Below are positions 16,669 to 26,396 of a stretch of 64,000 nucleotides of DNA, piece after piece. Position 1 is the first letter of the stretch, and every line of letters begins with the position of its first letter. Both the position numbers and the translations under genes were made by a program. Source of the stretch: JACPPO01 sp965262505 (GTDB lineage Bacteria; Acidobacteriota; Vicinamibacteria; Vicinamibacterales; UBA2999); the NCBI GenBank assembly GCA_965262505.1, contig CBDHFM010000030.1, positions 2,480,001-2,544,000 of the forward strand. The letters are read 5' to 3'. The notes under the pieces were generated by a model. The model was not told the DNA's origin. It worked only from the letters and a program-made list of their open reading frames with translations, and did not search any database.

Positions 16669-17163
16669 ATGTTTAAAACGATCCGGTTTCTTTTGATGCT
16701 GGGGGTGGTGTGCGCCTTGGCGGTTCCAGTCGCGGCGCAACTGACCGTCCGCAGAGATCTTTCCTATGCCATGGCCAGGACCATTGCCGACACCACGATG
16801 TCGCGTTGCGTCGCGGAGAACTTACAGGTGTCGATCCACGTCATCGACAGCAGCGGCGACGCGATCGTTGCCTTGCGCGGAGACGGCGCGCGTCCGTTCA
16901 CGTTCGATAACAGCTACGAGAAGGCTTTTACCGCGATGGCGTTCCGCCGCCCCAGCGCCGAGATGCAGGCCGAATATGTAGAAGGCAACATGACCCGTGC
17001 GCAGCAGGCCGATTTTCCGCATGTGGTAATGATCGGCGGTGGGATGCCAATCTTGGCTGATGGCGAAGTGGTCGGCGGTGTCGGCATTTCGGGCGCGGCA
17101 AGCTCAGCGACCGATGTCTGCGTGCAAGCCGGAATTGACGCCGTCGCCGCGCAGCTGCGCTAG
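16669..17163 (+). CDS. Secreted GlcG/HbpS family protein
   Basis: I start at the ATG at 16669, preceded by GGGAGGC at good spacing, rather than the GTG at 16639. The product begins MFKTIRFLLMLGVVCALAVP with a cleavable signal ending about VAAQ, then a DUF336/GlcG domain: SIHVIDSSGDAIVALRGDGA, EKAFTAMAFRRPSAEM, GGGMPILADGEVVGGVGISG. It is about 165 residues and periplasmic or secreted. Family members bind heme or small organic acids. It is a paralogue of the cytoplasmic protein at 6929-7327. Confidence 0.85.
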   Translation: MFKTIRFLLMLGVVCALAVPVAAQLTVRRDLSYAMARTIADTTMSRCVAENLQVSIHVIDSSGDAIVALRGDGARPFTFDNSYEKAFTAMAFRRPSAEMQAEYVEGNMTRAQQADFPHVVMIGGGMPILADGEVVGGVGISGAASSATDVCVQAGIDAVAAQLR

Positions 17164-17363
17164 CGCGTGTCATCACTCCGGATCTTCGATGAGAAGGGCG
17201 TAAGGATCCGCTACACCCTCCATGCGGACGGCCAGAGAATCGGGCGCGGCGGAGCAACGACTGATTAACGACCTGTAATGGGCGGACTCGGAGGCCGCCC
17301 TACCCCCATGGCGCCCGGGCTACAATCGACGCGCCTGCCTCGTTCGTCATTTCCTGGGGACGC

Positions 17364-18913
17364 ATGACACTTTCCCGAAGGGCCGGAGCGTTCGGAGTCA
17401 CGGGGCTGGCCGCCAGCATCTGGGTCGGCGCCGCCATAGCGCAGAACGCAGAGCTTCTGCCTCGGTTTCCCGCCCTCATGGCGGACATCGCGGCTCCGGC
17501 GATCGATCGTGGGATCCGCGACCTCGACCCGCCGCGCGCGCCGCGTCATGACGCCTCCGTTCTGATGGCTGCCGGTGACGGCGGCGGCGAGCCGGTCGTC
17601 GACGGCAGCATCATCGTCAAGTTCCGGCCTGGCACCACGGCGGATGCGCGGCGCGCCATGCTTTCGCAGGTAGACGGATCGACGACGCGCGCCCTTCCCT
17701 ACGCGAGCTTCGATCTCGTCTCGATCGATGCGGCAGCCGATCCTGAGCGGGTGGCGCAGAGGCTCGATACCCAGCCGGATGTCGAGTACGCCCAGGCTCG
17801 ATACCGTGTCTATCCGGCGTTCGTGCCGAACGATCCACTCTATTCGCGACAGTGGAACTACCCGGCGATTGACATGGAGCGGGCCTGGGACATCAACCCG
17901 GGCGCGACGTCGTCGATCACTGTCGCCGTGCTCGACAGCGGCGTGGCCTACAGGTCCGGCATGTTCGGCTTCAACGCGCGAGCGTTCCGCCTCGCCGAGA
18001 ACACCCCGGTCTTTCCCGCGCTCGGCTTCATCAGCGTCCCTTTCGCGGCGGCTCCAGACCTCGGAGGCGTCGATCGATTCGTCGCTCCGCGTGACTTCAT
18101 CTGGGACAACGCCACCCCTCTTGATCTGGACGGCCACGGCACGCACGTCTCGGGAATCATCGGCCAGCTCACCAACAACGGCGTCGGCGTGGCGGGAATG
18201 GCGTTCAACGTACGCATCATGCCGGTGAAGGTCATTTCCGGCGACTGGGATCTCATCTTCGACAGCCCGTTCCTGGGTACCGATGACGTGGTGGCTCGCG
18301 GCATCCGGTACGCGGTGGACAACGGCGCGCGTGTGCTCAATCTGAGCATTGGGCGCACCGGGCGTCCGGCGCCCGTCGTGCAGGAAGCGATTGCCTTTGC
18401 GGTATCGCGCGGCGCGTTCGTGGTGGTGGCAGCCGGCAACGGATTCGAGCGCGGCAACCGAGTGGAGCGGCTGGCAGAGTTCGCGCCGCAGATTGACGGG
18501 ATGGTCGCCGTTGGAGCCATCGGACGCGACCAGCGCCGGGCGTTCTATTCGAATACCGGTTCATACGTGGAGCTCGTCGCTCCCGGAGGCGATTCGCGGG
18601 TCGGGGGCCGGGAAGGTACCATTCTTCAACAGACCTTCGACTTCGATCTGGTCGAAACGTACCTGCGCGATACCAGGCCCCCCGTTTTGATTCGTTCGCC
18701 TACGAGTTCCTGCAGGGAACGTCGATGGCAGCGCCACATGTCGCCGGATTCGCCGCACTCCTGATGCAGCAGGGCATCACGAGTCCGGCCGCCATCGAGG
18801 CGGCCATGAAGCGCTACGCCACCGACCTCGGGCCGGCAGGCCGCGACGATGAATACGGATACGGACTCATCAACCCGCGCGCGTCCCTGCGTGGCCTGGG
18901 GTTAGCGAAATGA
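17364..18913 (+). pseudogene. Secreted subtilisin-like (S8) serine protease, frameshifted
   Basis: The first frame (17364 to about 18680) holds a signal-like N-terminus, a propeptide-like segment (GSIIVKFRPGTTADARRAML) and the catalytic Asp in VAVLDSG (about residue 192) and His in DGHGTHVSG (about 258). The catalytic Ser motif GTSMAAPHVAGFAALL is in another frame, which continues to 18913. The two join near the run of six C at 18679-18684, so one base is gained or lost there. Such a homopolymer makes a sequencing error plausible. If the frame were intact the protein would be about 516 residues and extracellular. The stop overlaps the start of the barrel protein gene, so the two are linked. 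Confidence 0.85.
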
Positions 18914-19674
18914 GTACGATCCGCCGGCTCGACACTGGTCGTGGGACACAGCGGCAGGGAGACACGCCGCGTGTTCCCTGTGTTGATCTCAAGGCCACCG
19001 CGTCCGGCAGGCCACCGTGCCAGCGTGCGCGGCGGAGACCCCTCCGGTGGTGGCCTGCCGCTGCGGTCGTGGTCATGATGCTGCCGGGCTCTCCCGCGGA
19101 CGCGCAAAGCCGATTCATGCTGCGCGGTTTCGGCGACATCGGATGGACGACCTTTGCCGCGGAGAAGAGCTTCACCGCGGTGCTCGGATCTGACAACGGC
19201 CGCATGTTCGGCGGCGGCGTCGAGGCCGTGCTCCTACAGCACATCTTCGTGAGTCTGCGCGCGTCGCGCTTTCGCGAAGTCGGCCAGCGCGTCTTCCTCT
19301 TCAACGGCACACAGTTCGACTTGGGCATCCCCACCACGATCACGGTCACGCCCGTCGAGCTGACCGCTGGCTATCGGCTCGACTTCGGCTGGCGCCTTGT
19401 CCCGTACGGCGGGGCAGGCGTGGGCCGGCACCGGTGCATGGAGACATCAGAATTCTCAGAGCCGAGTGAGAACGTCAGCGAACGCTTCTCCGGCTATCAC
19501 GTCCTGGGTGGAGCGGAATTTCGACTGGCGCGGTGGCTGGGCGCCGCCGCCGAGGCGCAGTGGGCCACGGTCCCTGACGCGCTCGGCGACGACCCGAACA
19601 GCGTCTCCCGCGAGTTCGACGAATCCAACCTCGGCGGCGTGACGTTCCGCCTCAAGGTCGTCGTCGGACGGTAA
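18910..19674 (+). CDS. Outer-membrane beta-barrel protein
   Basis: The 254-residue protein has a long arginine-rich N-terminus, a hydrophobic segment (WWPAAAVVVMMLPGSPADA, about residues 46-65) that looks like a signal peptide, and then alternating strands ending in aromatic residues: FMLRGFGDIGWTTF, AGYRLDFGWRLVPYGGAGVG, GYHVLGGAEFRLARWLGAAAEAQW. This is the pattern of small OmpA/OmpX-like barrels. It begins with ATGA overlapping the protease stop. The true start may be an internal one closer to the signal sequence. Specific function is not evident. Confidence 0.7.
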   Translation: MSTIRRLDTGRGTQRQGDTPRVPCVDLKATASGRPPCQRARRRPLRWWPAAAVVVMMLPGSPADAQSRFMLRGFGDIGWTTFAAEKSFTAVLGSDNGRMFGGGVEAVLLQHIFVSLRASRFREVGQRVFLFNGTQFDLGIPTTITVTPVELTAGYRLDFGWRLVPYGGAGVGRHRCMETSEFSEPSENVSERFSGYHVLGGAEFRLARWLGAAAEAQWATVPDALGDDPNSVSREFDESNLGGVTFRLKVVVGR

Positions 19675-19746
19675 GATCTCATGGCGGATTCGTGGTTGAT
19701 GATCGGCGATTGACGATCTGGCGATCGTTGGTGGCGATTGTGACTC

Positions 19747-20082
19747 GTGACCTCTGATTTTCGCGGACGGGTACTGGCGGTAGTACGGGGAATTCCTCCA
19801 GGCCGCGTTGCCACGTACGGCGACGTGGCCGATCTGGCCGAGCGGCCGCGCGCGTGGCGGGCGGTCGGCAACATCATGCGGGACTGCCGCGACCCCGCGA
19901 CGCCATGTCACAGAGTGGTTGGTGCGGGCGGCGCGCTGGGAGGGTACGGCGGCAACCAGTCGCTGAAACGTGAACTGCTGCGCGCCGAAGGCCTCGAGAT
20001 CGGCATCGGGCGCATCAGACGCTTTCGCGAGGTCCGCTGGACCGCGGAGCAAAGACAGACGAACCGGCCGCGGCGAACATGA
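19747..20082 (+). CDS. Methylated-DNA cysteine alkyltransferase domain protein (MGMT/ATL type)
   Basis: The 111-residue protein contains only the C-terminal active-site domain of O6-alkylguanine alkyltransferases. The helix-turn-helix region (GRVATYGDVADLAERPRAWRAVG) precedes PCHRVV with the acceptor cysteine at about residue 54, then LGGYGGNQSLKRELL. Because PCHR is intact rather than PWHR, it could accept alkyl groups, although such short forms often act as damage sensors. It stands in its own small unit, convergent with rng. Either GTG or ATG starts just upstream are possible. Confidence 0.85.
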   Translation: MTSDFRGRVLAVVRGIPPGRVATYGDVADLAERPRAWRAVGNIMRDCRDPATPCHRVVGAGGALGGYGGNQSLKRELLRAEGLEIGIGRIRRFREVRWTAEQRQTNRPRRT

Positions 20083-20128
20083 GAGCCTCCACGGAAGAGG
20101 CACGAAAGCATCCGAGTTCTTCGCGGTA

Positions 20129-21751
20129 CTAGCCGATCGCCATCAGATCGAATTGCTCGTGGTGCAGCTGCGCGTCCGGCCGCACCGCGATCTCGCGTCC
20201 GAGCGACTGCTTCAGGTCCTTGAATACCGCGTGCTCCTCGCCCCTGAGCACCCGCGCGATGTCCGGATTGACGCGCAGCAGGAGGCTCTGGCCGTCGAGA
20301 TCACCGCTGATCTTCTTTACTTCGGAGAGAATCTCATAGCAAATCGTCGAGCTGGACTTGATCACCGCGGCGCCGGCGCAGTACGGACACGGCTCGGTCA
20401 GCACACGTTCGAGGCTTTGCTTCACGCGCTTCCGAGTGATGATCACGAGGCCGAAATCCGAGACCTGCAGCGCCTTGGACGGCGCGCGATCCTTCCGCAG
20501 TTCCTGCTCGACAGACTGAAACACCTTTTGACGGTTCTTCTTCTCCTCCATGTCGATGAAGTCGAGCACGATGATGCCGCCCAGGTCGCGCAGCCGGATC
20601 TGCCGGATGATCTCCTTGCCGGCCTCGAGGTTTGTCTTGAGGATGGTGTCCTCCAGCCGCCCAGCCGTTTTCTTCCCCACGTATCGACCCGTATTCACGT
20701 CGATCGCCACGAGCGCTTCCGTCTGGTTGATGACGATCGATCCGCCTGATTTCAACCAGACTTTACTGCGGAGCGCGCGGTCGATCTCCGCCTGCACACC
20801 GTACTCATCGAAGATCGGATACTCCTTCTCGTAGTGCTTCACCTTCGGCGCCAGCGGCGGCATGATGCGCTCGACCAACTCGCAGGCGCGCCGGTACTCG
20901 CCTTCGTTGTCGATGCGAATTGCGGAGAATTCCTCCGTGAGCAGGTCGCGCAGGAGCTTCGCCACGAGGCTCTGCTCGCGATAGACGACCGCAGGCGCCC
21001 GAGACGCCTCGGATTTCTGCCGGATCTCGGTCCAGACCTGGTGGAAGTAACTCAGGTCCGAGACGATGTCATCCTTGGGACGCCCGGCCGCGGCGGTCCG
21101 AATGATGACGCCGCCGGTGAACCCGTGCTGCTCGCGAAACTCGCGGACGATGCCTCGCAGGCGGCTCCGTTCCTCTCGCGAGTCGATCTTGCGGGACACG
21201 CCCACGTGGTCGACCGTGGGCATGAAGACCAGGAACCGCCCGGGCATCGTCGCGTGAGAGGTGAGCCTCGCCCCCTTGGTGCCGAGCGGCTCCTTCGCCA
21301 CCTGGACGATGATCTCCTCGCCTTCCTTCAGGAGCTCTTCGATCTTCGGCTCGGGGCCCTTCTCACGATCACGATCGCGACGCCCCGAGGGACCTGAAGG
21401 TCCACCTCTACGAGGCTGGGAAGCGTTCGCTGGCGGGTGGGCTGCTGTCGCCGCCGCGCCGTCGTCAGCCGACGGCAACGACAGGTCGTCCTCGTCCGTT
21501 TCGAGCCGGTCGAACTCCTCCGACGAGGGGATGACGTCAGTAACGTAGAGGAAGCCGTCGCGTTCCAGACCGAGGTCGATGAACGCCGACTGCATGCCCG
21601 GGAGCACTTTCGACACCCGGCCCTTGTAGAGATTGCCAACGACCCCACGCTGTCGTTCGCGTTCGATAAAGATCTCGGCGACCTGGTCGTCCTCGAGGAT
21701 TGCGACCCGCGTTTCGTGGGCGCTCGAGGAGACGATCATCTCCTTGGTCAT
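20129..21751 (-). CDS. rng: Ribonuclease E/G family protein
   Basis: I start at the ATG at 21751 (MTKEMIVSSSAHETRVAI), which fits the family, rather than the first ATG at 21805. An S1-like domain follows (RQRGVVGNLYKGRVSKVLPGMQSAFIDLG, about 37-65), interrupted by a Ser/Pro/Gly-rich insertion before the catalytic region. The DNase I-like subdomain holds the catalytic VAIDVNTGRYVG and GGIIVLDFIDM Asp residues. The zinc link CPYCAG is present near the end. RNase G trims 16S rRNA 5' ends and degrades mRNA. It is the last gene of the mre/rod block, about 140 bases after rodA; that gap holds nothing convincing. Confidence 0.92.
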   Translation of the reverse strand: MTKEMIVSSSAHETRVAILEDDQVAEIFIERERQRGVVGNLYKGRVSKVLPGMQSAFIDLGLERDGFLYVTDVIPSSEEFDRLETDEDDLSLPSADDGAAATAAHPPANASQPRRGGPSGPSGRRDRDREKGPEPKIEELLKEGEEIIVQVAKEPLGTKGARLTSHATMPGRFLVFMPTVDHVGVSRKIDSREERSRLRGIVREFREQHGFTGGVIIRTAAAGRPKDDIVSDLSYFHQVWTEIRQKSEASRAPAVVYREQSLVAKLLRDLLTEEFSAIRIDNEGEYRRACELVERIMPPLAPKVKHYEKEYPIFDEYGVQAEIDRALRSKVWLKSGGSIVINQTEALVAIDVNTGRYVGKKTAGRLEDTILKTNLEAGKEIIRQIRLRDLGGIIVLDFIDMEEKKNRQKVFQSVEQELRKDRAPSKALQVSDFGLVIITRKRVKQSLERVLTEPCPYCAGAAVIKSSSTICYEILSEVKKISGDLDGQSLLLRVNPDIARVLRGEEHAVFKDLKQSLGREIAVRPDAQLHHEQFDLMAIG

Positions 21752-21891
21752 GCCCGTTACTCTCCGCGGGCTGCCGACACGGCACTCGACGGACGTCCGC
21801 CGCACGCACCAGGAGGTACGTCAGCAGCATCCCGAAGAGCGCAGTCATGTGTGGTGCAGCCCCTGTTGGGCGGACCGGTCAGGTCCGCCTG

Positions 21892-22977
21892 TTAATTAGT
21901 AAATCGACGCATCCGGACGTTGAGCATCAGGCCGAAACCCGCCAACGTAGCAATCATGGAGGATCCGCCGTAGCTCATGAGCGGAAGCGTCAGTCCTTTG
22001 ACCGGCGCGAGGCCGGCCGACATCGTGATGTTGTAGATCACCTGGAACGTGAAGCTGGCTAGCACTCCCAGCACCAGATACGCACCGAGTCGATCCTTGG
22101 CAAGGCGGGCCAATTCGAATGCCCGCAGAATGACGAACAAGTACAAGCCGAGCGTCACGATGACCCCGGCAAACCCCTGCTCCTCGGCCAGTACCGAGAA
22201 GATGAAATCGTTGTGCGCGACGGGAAGGAACCGCAACTGACCCTGCGTTCCCTCGGTGAATCCTTGGCCCCACGCCCCCCCCGATCCAACGGTGATGCGG
22301 GCCTGAATCTGCTGGTACCCGGCGCCGCGGGCATCCTGCGACGGGTCCAGGAACGTCGAGATACGCTCCTGCTGGTAATCCTGGAGCGCGAACTTCCATG
22401 CGACCGGCGCGGCGAGCAGCCCCGCGAGCACGGCGATGCCCAGAAGCCGCATCGGCATGCCGGCCACGAACGCCACGGTAAATGCCACAGGAATCAGCAG
22501 CGCCGCGCTCCCGAGGTCGGGCTGTCTCGCGATGAGGACGAGCGGCACGGCGGTGAGCACGCCGACAACGAGGAGACCCACGCGTGACACGGTGCCCCGC
22601 CGGTTCTCACCAACGAACTTCGCCAGCACCAGGGCGAGCGCCAGCTTCGCGAACTCAGATGGCTGGAGATTGAACGCGCCCAAATCGATCCAACGCCGCG
22701 CGCCGCCGCGCACGGCACCGAAAAAGATCACGTACACCAACAACGCGATCGCGGCAATGTAGATGAAATGCGACTTATCCGCCAGCGAGCGGTAGTCAAC
22801 GCTGAGACAGATTACGAGAGCGACCAGCCCAAGCAGAATCGCGTAGATTTGGGTCTCGACGATCTGCGTCCATCCGCCGGTGGCGCTGTAGATTTGAGAC
22901 AGCCCGATGGCGCAGAGGACCAGCACTGCGGCCAGCAGTCCCCAATCCATGTGGTGGTAAAGGCGTCTCTCGAACAC
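21892..22977 (-). CDS. rodA: Rod-shape peptidoglycan polymerase RodA
   Basis: The 361-residue membrane protein belongs to the SEDS (FtsW/RodA/SpoVE) family, with about ten hydrophobic segments. Hallmarks include GARRWIDLGAFNLQPSEFAK (about 92-111), QPDLGSA around 153-159 and TLPLMSYGGSSMIATL near the C-terminus. The WIDLG and QPDLG Asp residues are conserved in active polymerases. The start is a GTG. It lies just downstream of mrdA, its transpeptidase partner, in the elongasome operon. Confidence 0.95.
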   Translation of the reverse strand: MFERRLYHHMDWGLLAAVLVLCAIGLSQIYSATGGWTQIVETQIYAILLGLVALVICLSVDYRSLADKSHFIYIAAIALLVYVIFFGAVRGGARRWIDLGAFNLQPSEFAKLALALVLAKFVGENRRGTVSRVGLLVVGVLTAVPLVLIARQPDLGSAALLIPVAFTVAFVAGMPMRLLGIAVLAGLLAAPVAWKFALQDYQQERISTFLDPSQDARGAGYQQIQARITVGSGGAWGQGFTEGTQGQLRFLPVAHNDFIFSVLAEEQGFAGVIVTLGLYLFVILRAFELARLAKDRLGAYLVLGVLASFTFQVIYNITMSAGLAPVKGLTLPLMSYGGSSMIATLAGFGLMLNVRMRRFTN

Positions 22978-23007
22978 AGTGCGCGGTGCCTCGTCCCTGG
23001 TACCCGG

Positions 23008-24945
23008 TTACGTGCCGAACGCGCTTGTTACCGGTGTGACGCCGTCGGCCGGTTGACCGTCGACAAACAGGATGCTATCCGGATCCGTCTCTGGTGCTGA
23101 ATCCGGGGCCGGCGCGGACTCCAACGTCGGCAGCGACCGCCCCTCCTTCTTCGCAAAATATGTCTCGATGACATGTTTCGCGATCGGCGCACCGAGGTAA
23201 CCGTGTTCGTTATGCTCGCCGAAGATCACGCCGGCGATCTGCGGATTCTCCTTCGGTGCGAAGAACACGAACCAGCCATGATCCCGCAGATCGCGATCGC
23301 TGCCCCGCGCCGCCGCCGCCAGGCGCCCCTGGTTCGAGATCACTTGCGCCGTGCCCGTCTTCCCCGCGACGTCCCTTCCGGGGATGCGCGCGCGGCCACC
23401 GGTGCCGGCGGCGTTAACCGCCATCCAGAGTCCGTCGTGCAACGCCGACAGCGTCTCGGGGCGGAACGCGGTCTGTTTGGCCACGGCCGGCGGGGTGGCC
23501 ATTTTCCATCCGCCCCCCTCATCGACAGCCCGAATGACGTGGGGCGTGACGCGCGTCCCGCCGTTGGCGACGGTGGCAATCATCACCGCCATCGAGACGG
23601 GCGTGACCGCCACCTGACCTTGGCCAATCGCCACCGAGATCGTCTCGCCCGGATACCACCGCTCGCCGGTCTGCTCGCGCTTCCATTCGGTGGACGGGAC
23701 GATGCTCTCCTGCTCGTTGGGCAGGTCGATTCCAGTCAGGCCAACCAGCCCGAGCTTCTCCGACCACTCGTGGATCTTGTCAACGCCAAGCATGTTGCCG
23801 AGCGTATAGAAAAACACGTTGCACGATTTCTCGATCGCGTGTCGCATGTCGACGACCCCGTGACCGCCGCGCAGATGACACTGGAAATACCGGCCGAAGA
23901 ACGAGGCGCCGCCAGTACAATTCACCGTGTAGTCCGGATCGACGAGGCCCTCCTCGAGCGCCGCGGTGGCCACCACGATCTTGAACGCGGACCCGGGTGA
24001 GTAACGACCCTGAATCGCGCGGTTCTGCAGCGGCCGCAGTTCGTCGGTGTTGAGCGCCGCCCACGTGGCCTGATCGATACCCGCGGAAAAGTCGTTGGGG
24101 TCGTAGGCCGGCAGGCTGACGAACGACAGCACCTCGCCATTGCTGGGATCCAGGATGACCGCCGACCCATTGAACCCGGCGTGCTTGAACCCGTCTTCCG
24201 CCGCCGTCTGCAAGTCGTAGTCGATCGTGAGCTGCACGCGACGCCCCTCCACTGGGGGCACTTCCTCGATCGTGCTCATCTCCCGCCCCATGCTGTTGAC
24301 GACGACGCGGCGCGCGCCGTCCTGACCCATGAGGAGCGTGTTGTAGGCCCGCTCGATCCCCGACTGGCCGACGATCGCGCCAATTCGCGCGCCGTCACTG
24401 ACCTGCGAGTCGCTGGCCTCGCCGACGTACCCGAACAGGTGCGCCGCCAGCGCGTCGGTCGGATACTGCCTCATGTGCACTTCCTCGACAACGACGTCAG
24501 GCAGCTCGAAATCAAGGCTCCTGGCCGTGATCGCCGCCACCTGCGCGAGAGAGGCGTCCTCGATCACGACGATGGGCTGGTAGCTCGGCTCGCCCAGGTG
24601 GCGCTCGACGGTCTGGCGCACCTGCTCGACATCAACATCGGCGACCGCCGACAGAAGACGAATCGTGCGGTCGAGATCCTGCGCGTGTTCGCGGATAAGG
24701 GACACGTTGAACGAACGGCGGTTCTCGACGAGAATCTTGCCGTTTCGGTCGAAGAGCACGCCGCGCGGCGCGCGGAGCGAGAGCGTCCGCTGGTGGTTGT
24801 TCTCCGCCATCTCCTGGTACTGCGCGTGCTGCGCGATCTGCAGGAACCAGAAACCAATCGCAAGCGCCGCAAACGCCACGGCGACGCCCACCTGCAACAC
24901 GGTCATGCGCACGGCCAGCCGCCGCCCTTCTTCAGTTACTTCCAC
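23008..24945 (-). CDS. mrdA: Penicillin-binding protein 2
   Basis: The 645-residue protein starts at a GTG just 2 bases after mreD. It has one N-terminal membrane anchor (VGVAVAFAALAIGFWFL, about 17-33), a pedestal region, and a transpeptidase domain with all three active-site motifs: SPGSAFK (SxxK), SCN, and AGKTGTAQV (KTG). It cross-links peptidoglycan during elongation and pairs with RodA. The C-terminal tail after about residue 600 is acidic and variable. Confidence 0.95.
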   Translation of the reverse strand: MEVTEEGRRLAVRMTVLQVGVAVAFAALAIGFWFLQIAQHAQYQEMAENNHQRTLSLRAPRGVLFDRNGKILVENRRSFNVSLIREHAQDLDRTIRLLSAVADVDVEQVRQTVERHLGEPSYQPIVVIEDASLAQVAAITARSLDFELPDVVVEEVHMRQYPTDALAAHLFGYVGEASDSQVSDGARIGAIVGQSGIERAYNTLLMGQDGARRVVVNSMGREMSTIEEVPPVEGRRVQLTIDYDLQTAAEDGFKHAGFNGSAVILDPSNGEVLSFVSLPAYDPNDFSAGIDQATWAALNTDELRPLQNRAIQGRYSPGSAFKIVVATAALEEGLVDPDYTVNCTGGASFFGRYFQCHLRGGHGVVDMRHAIEKSCNVFFYTLGNMLGVDKIHEWSEKLGLVGLTGIDLPNEQESIVPSTEWKREQTGERWYPGETISVAIGQGQVAVTPVSMAVMIATVANGGTRVTPHVIRAVDEGGGWKMATPPAVAKQTAFRPETLSALHDGLWMAVNAAGTGGRARIPGRDVAGKTGTAQVISNQGRLAAAARGSDRDLRDHGWFVFFAPKENPQIAGVIFGEHNEHGYLGAPIAKHVIETYFAKKEGRSLPTLESAPAPDSAPETDPDSILFVDGQPADGVTPVTSAFGT

Positions 24946-24947
24946 GT

Positions 24948-25454
24948 CTAATGTCTCGTCCGCTTCGACAGCCGCTTGCGCTCCACGGCCATCGGGAATG
25001 CCTCGATGATCGTGAACGTAATCATGCCGACCGCCGCGTTACCAAGTGCTTGGCCAGCCATCGCCGACCACGGTGAGGGAAACGATCCCAACCCCAGCAA
25101 CACATACAAACCCATGAACACTGCCGCATGCGCGAGCGTTGCCCCCAGAAATATCACCAACCGCGGCAATGCCGCCGTCACGATGAACTGCTGGCCGATC
25201 GCCCCCACGGCGAATCCCACGATCGACTTCGCGAGCCCACCGATGCCGATCACCCCAATCGAGAGCGCATCCTGGGTGATGCCCGCCACGCTGCCCGTGA
25301 GCATCCCGGCCACCGGCCCGCTCGTCAACGCCACGTACACGACGACGACCAGCACCAGGTCGAGGGCCGCGGCCCCGCCGACCATGAGTCGCGCCAGGGT
25401 CGTCTGCAACGCGAGCGCCAACGCTATCGCAGTCAGGACCCTGACGGTTTTCAC
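24948..25454 (-). CDS. mreD: Rod shape-determining protein MreD
   Basis: A 168-residue membrane protein with about five hydrophobic segments, including ALDLVLVVVVYVAL and GPVAGMLTGSVAGITQDALS, the typical MreD pattern. It overlaps mreC by four bases. MreD is part of the MreBCD elongation complex in the inner membrane. Confidence 0.9.
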   Translation of the reverse strand: MKTVRVLTAIALALALQTTLARLMVGGAAALDLVLVVVVYVALTSGPVAGMLTGSVAGITQDALSIGVIGIGGLAKSIVGFAVGAIGQQFIVTAALPRLVIFLGATLAHAAVFMGLYVLLGLGSFPSPWSAMAGQALGNAAVGMITFTIIEAFPMAVERKRLSKRTRH

Positions 25455-26314
25455 TCAGGCGCTCGCGTCCCTGGGCGCGCGGTTGGCTCGCTGTCCGCCG
25501 CGGCAGGCGGCGTCAGGACCACAAGCACCCCTTCGAGGGACGAGAAGTCCACAGCCGGCCGGATCGCAATGGCCCCGAAGGCCCCGCTGCCCCTTTCCAC
25601 AGATTCTATCTGACCTACAACAAAACCCTTAGGGTAAATGCCGTCGATGCCGGAGGTGACGACAACGTCCCCGACCGCCACATCCGCCGTGCCAGAAACG
25701 TAATTCAGCCGCAATTCCCCGCCGGTTCCCTCGACGACGCCCTGGGAACGGGAGCGTTCGACCAGGGCGCCCGCCGCGGCGTTCCGATCGACGAGGAGTT
25801 GAACCTTCGCGGCGCGCGCGCCCGGGGTGATGACCCGCCCGACGACGCCCGCAGGCGCAATCACCGCCATATCGGGGCCAAGGCCGTCGGCCGTCCCCTT
25901 GTCGATCGTCAGTGTGCGGAAGTCCGGGCTGGCACTCCCGGCGATGACGCCGGCCGCCACCGTCGCCAGCTTCGCTTGCGAGCGAAGCTCAAGCAACTGC
26001 TCGAGCGTGCGCGACTGCTGAGCCAGCGCGCGCTCCTGCTGCAGCGCGATCTGCATTTGCGACACCTCCTGCCGCAGGCGATCATTCTCCTCCCGCACAG
26101 TCTGCAGCGCCACGTAATCGCTCCACGAGGTTCTCACGCCGCCGACAACCGACGAGACGCTCCGCTGGACCTCTGCGAACGCGCCAAACGTGATGGTCTC
26201 GAGCACCGGTATGCCGCGACCCGTATTGACCTGGGCTGAGATGAGGACGATGTGGCCGACGGTCACGGCGGCGAAGAGGTAGACAGGGCGTTGGCGGATG
26301 TCTAGGAGCGCCAC
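25451..26314 (-). CDS. mreC: Rod shape-determining protein MreC
   Basis: The 287-residue protein has a membrane anchor at about residues 10-27, a coiled coil around 65-110 (VREENDRLRQEVSQMQIALQ), then the two beta-barrel lobes (GVVGRVITPGARAAKVQLL; VVTSGIDGIYPKGFVVGQI). MreC connects MreB inside to PBP2 and RodA outside. The C-terminal tail is rich in Pro and Ala. It sits between mreB (82 bases upstream) and mreD (overlapping). Confidence 0.93.
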   Translation of the reverse strand: MALLDIRQRPVYLFAAVTVGHIVLISAQVNTGRGIPVLETITFGAFAEVQRSVSSVVGGVRTSWSDYVALQTVREENDRLRQEVSQMQIALQQERALAQQSRTLEQLLELRSQAKLATVAAGVIAGSASPDFRTLTIDKGTADGLGPDMAVIAPAGVVGRVITPGARAAKVQLLVDRNAAAGALVERSRSQGVVEGTGGELRLNYVSGTADVAVGDVVVTSGIDGIYPKGFVVGQIESVERGSGAFGAIAIRPAVDFSSLEGVLVVLTPPAAADSEPTARPGTRAPE

Positions 26315-26396
26315 GGGTCGTCACCTCCCGATATTTCTAGCCCCACGTTTCTGGCTTCGCGACGCCCGGGAGTCGGCTGTCGGGAGCCGGGAGTAT

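Noticed and set aside
21537..21848. Minus-strand 103-residue frame between rodA and rng
   Set aside because: Its start lies in the 140-base gap but most of it overlaps the N-terminal part of rng in another frame, and no ribosome site or motif supports it.
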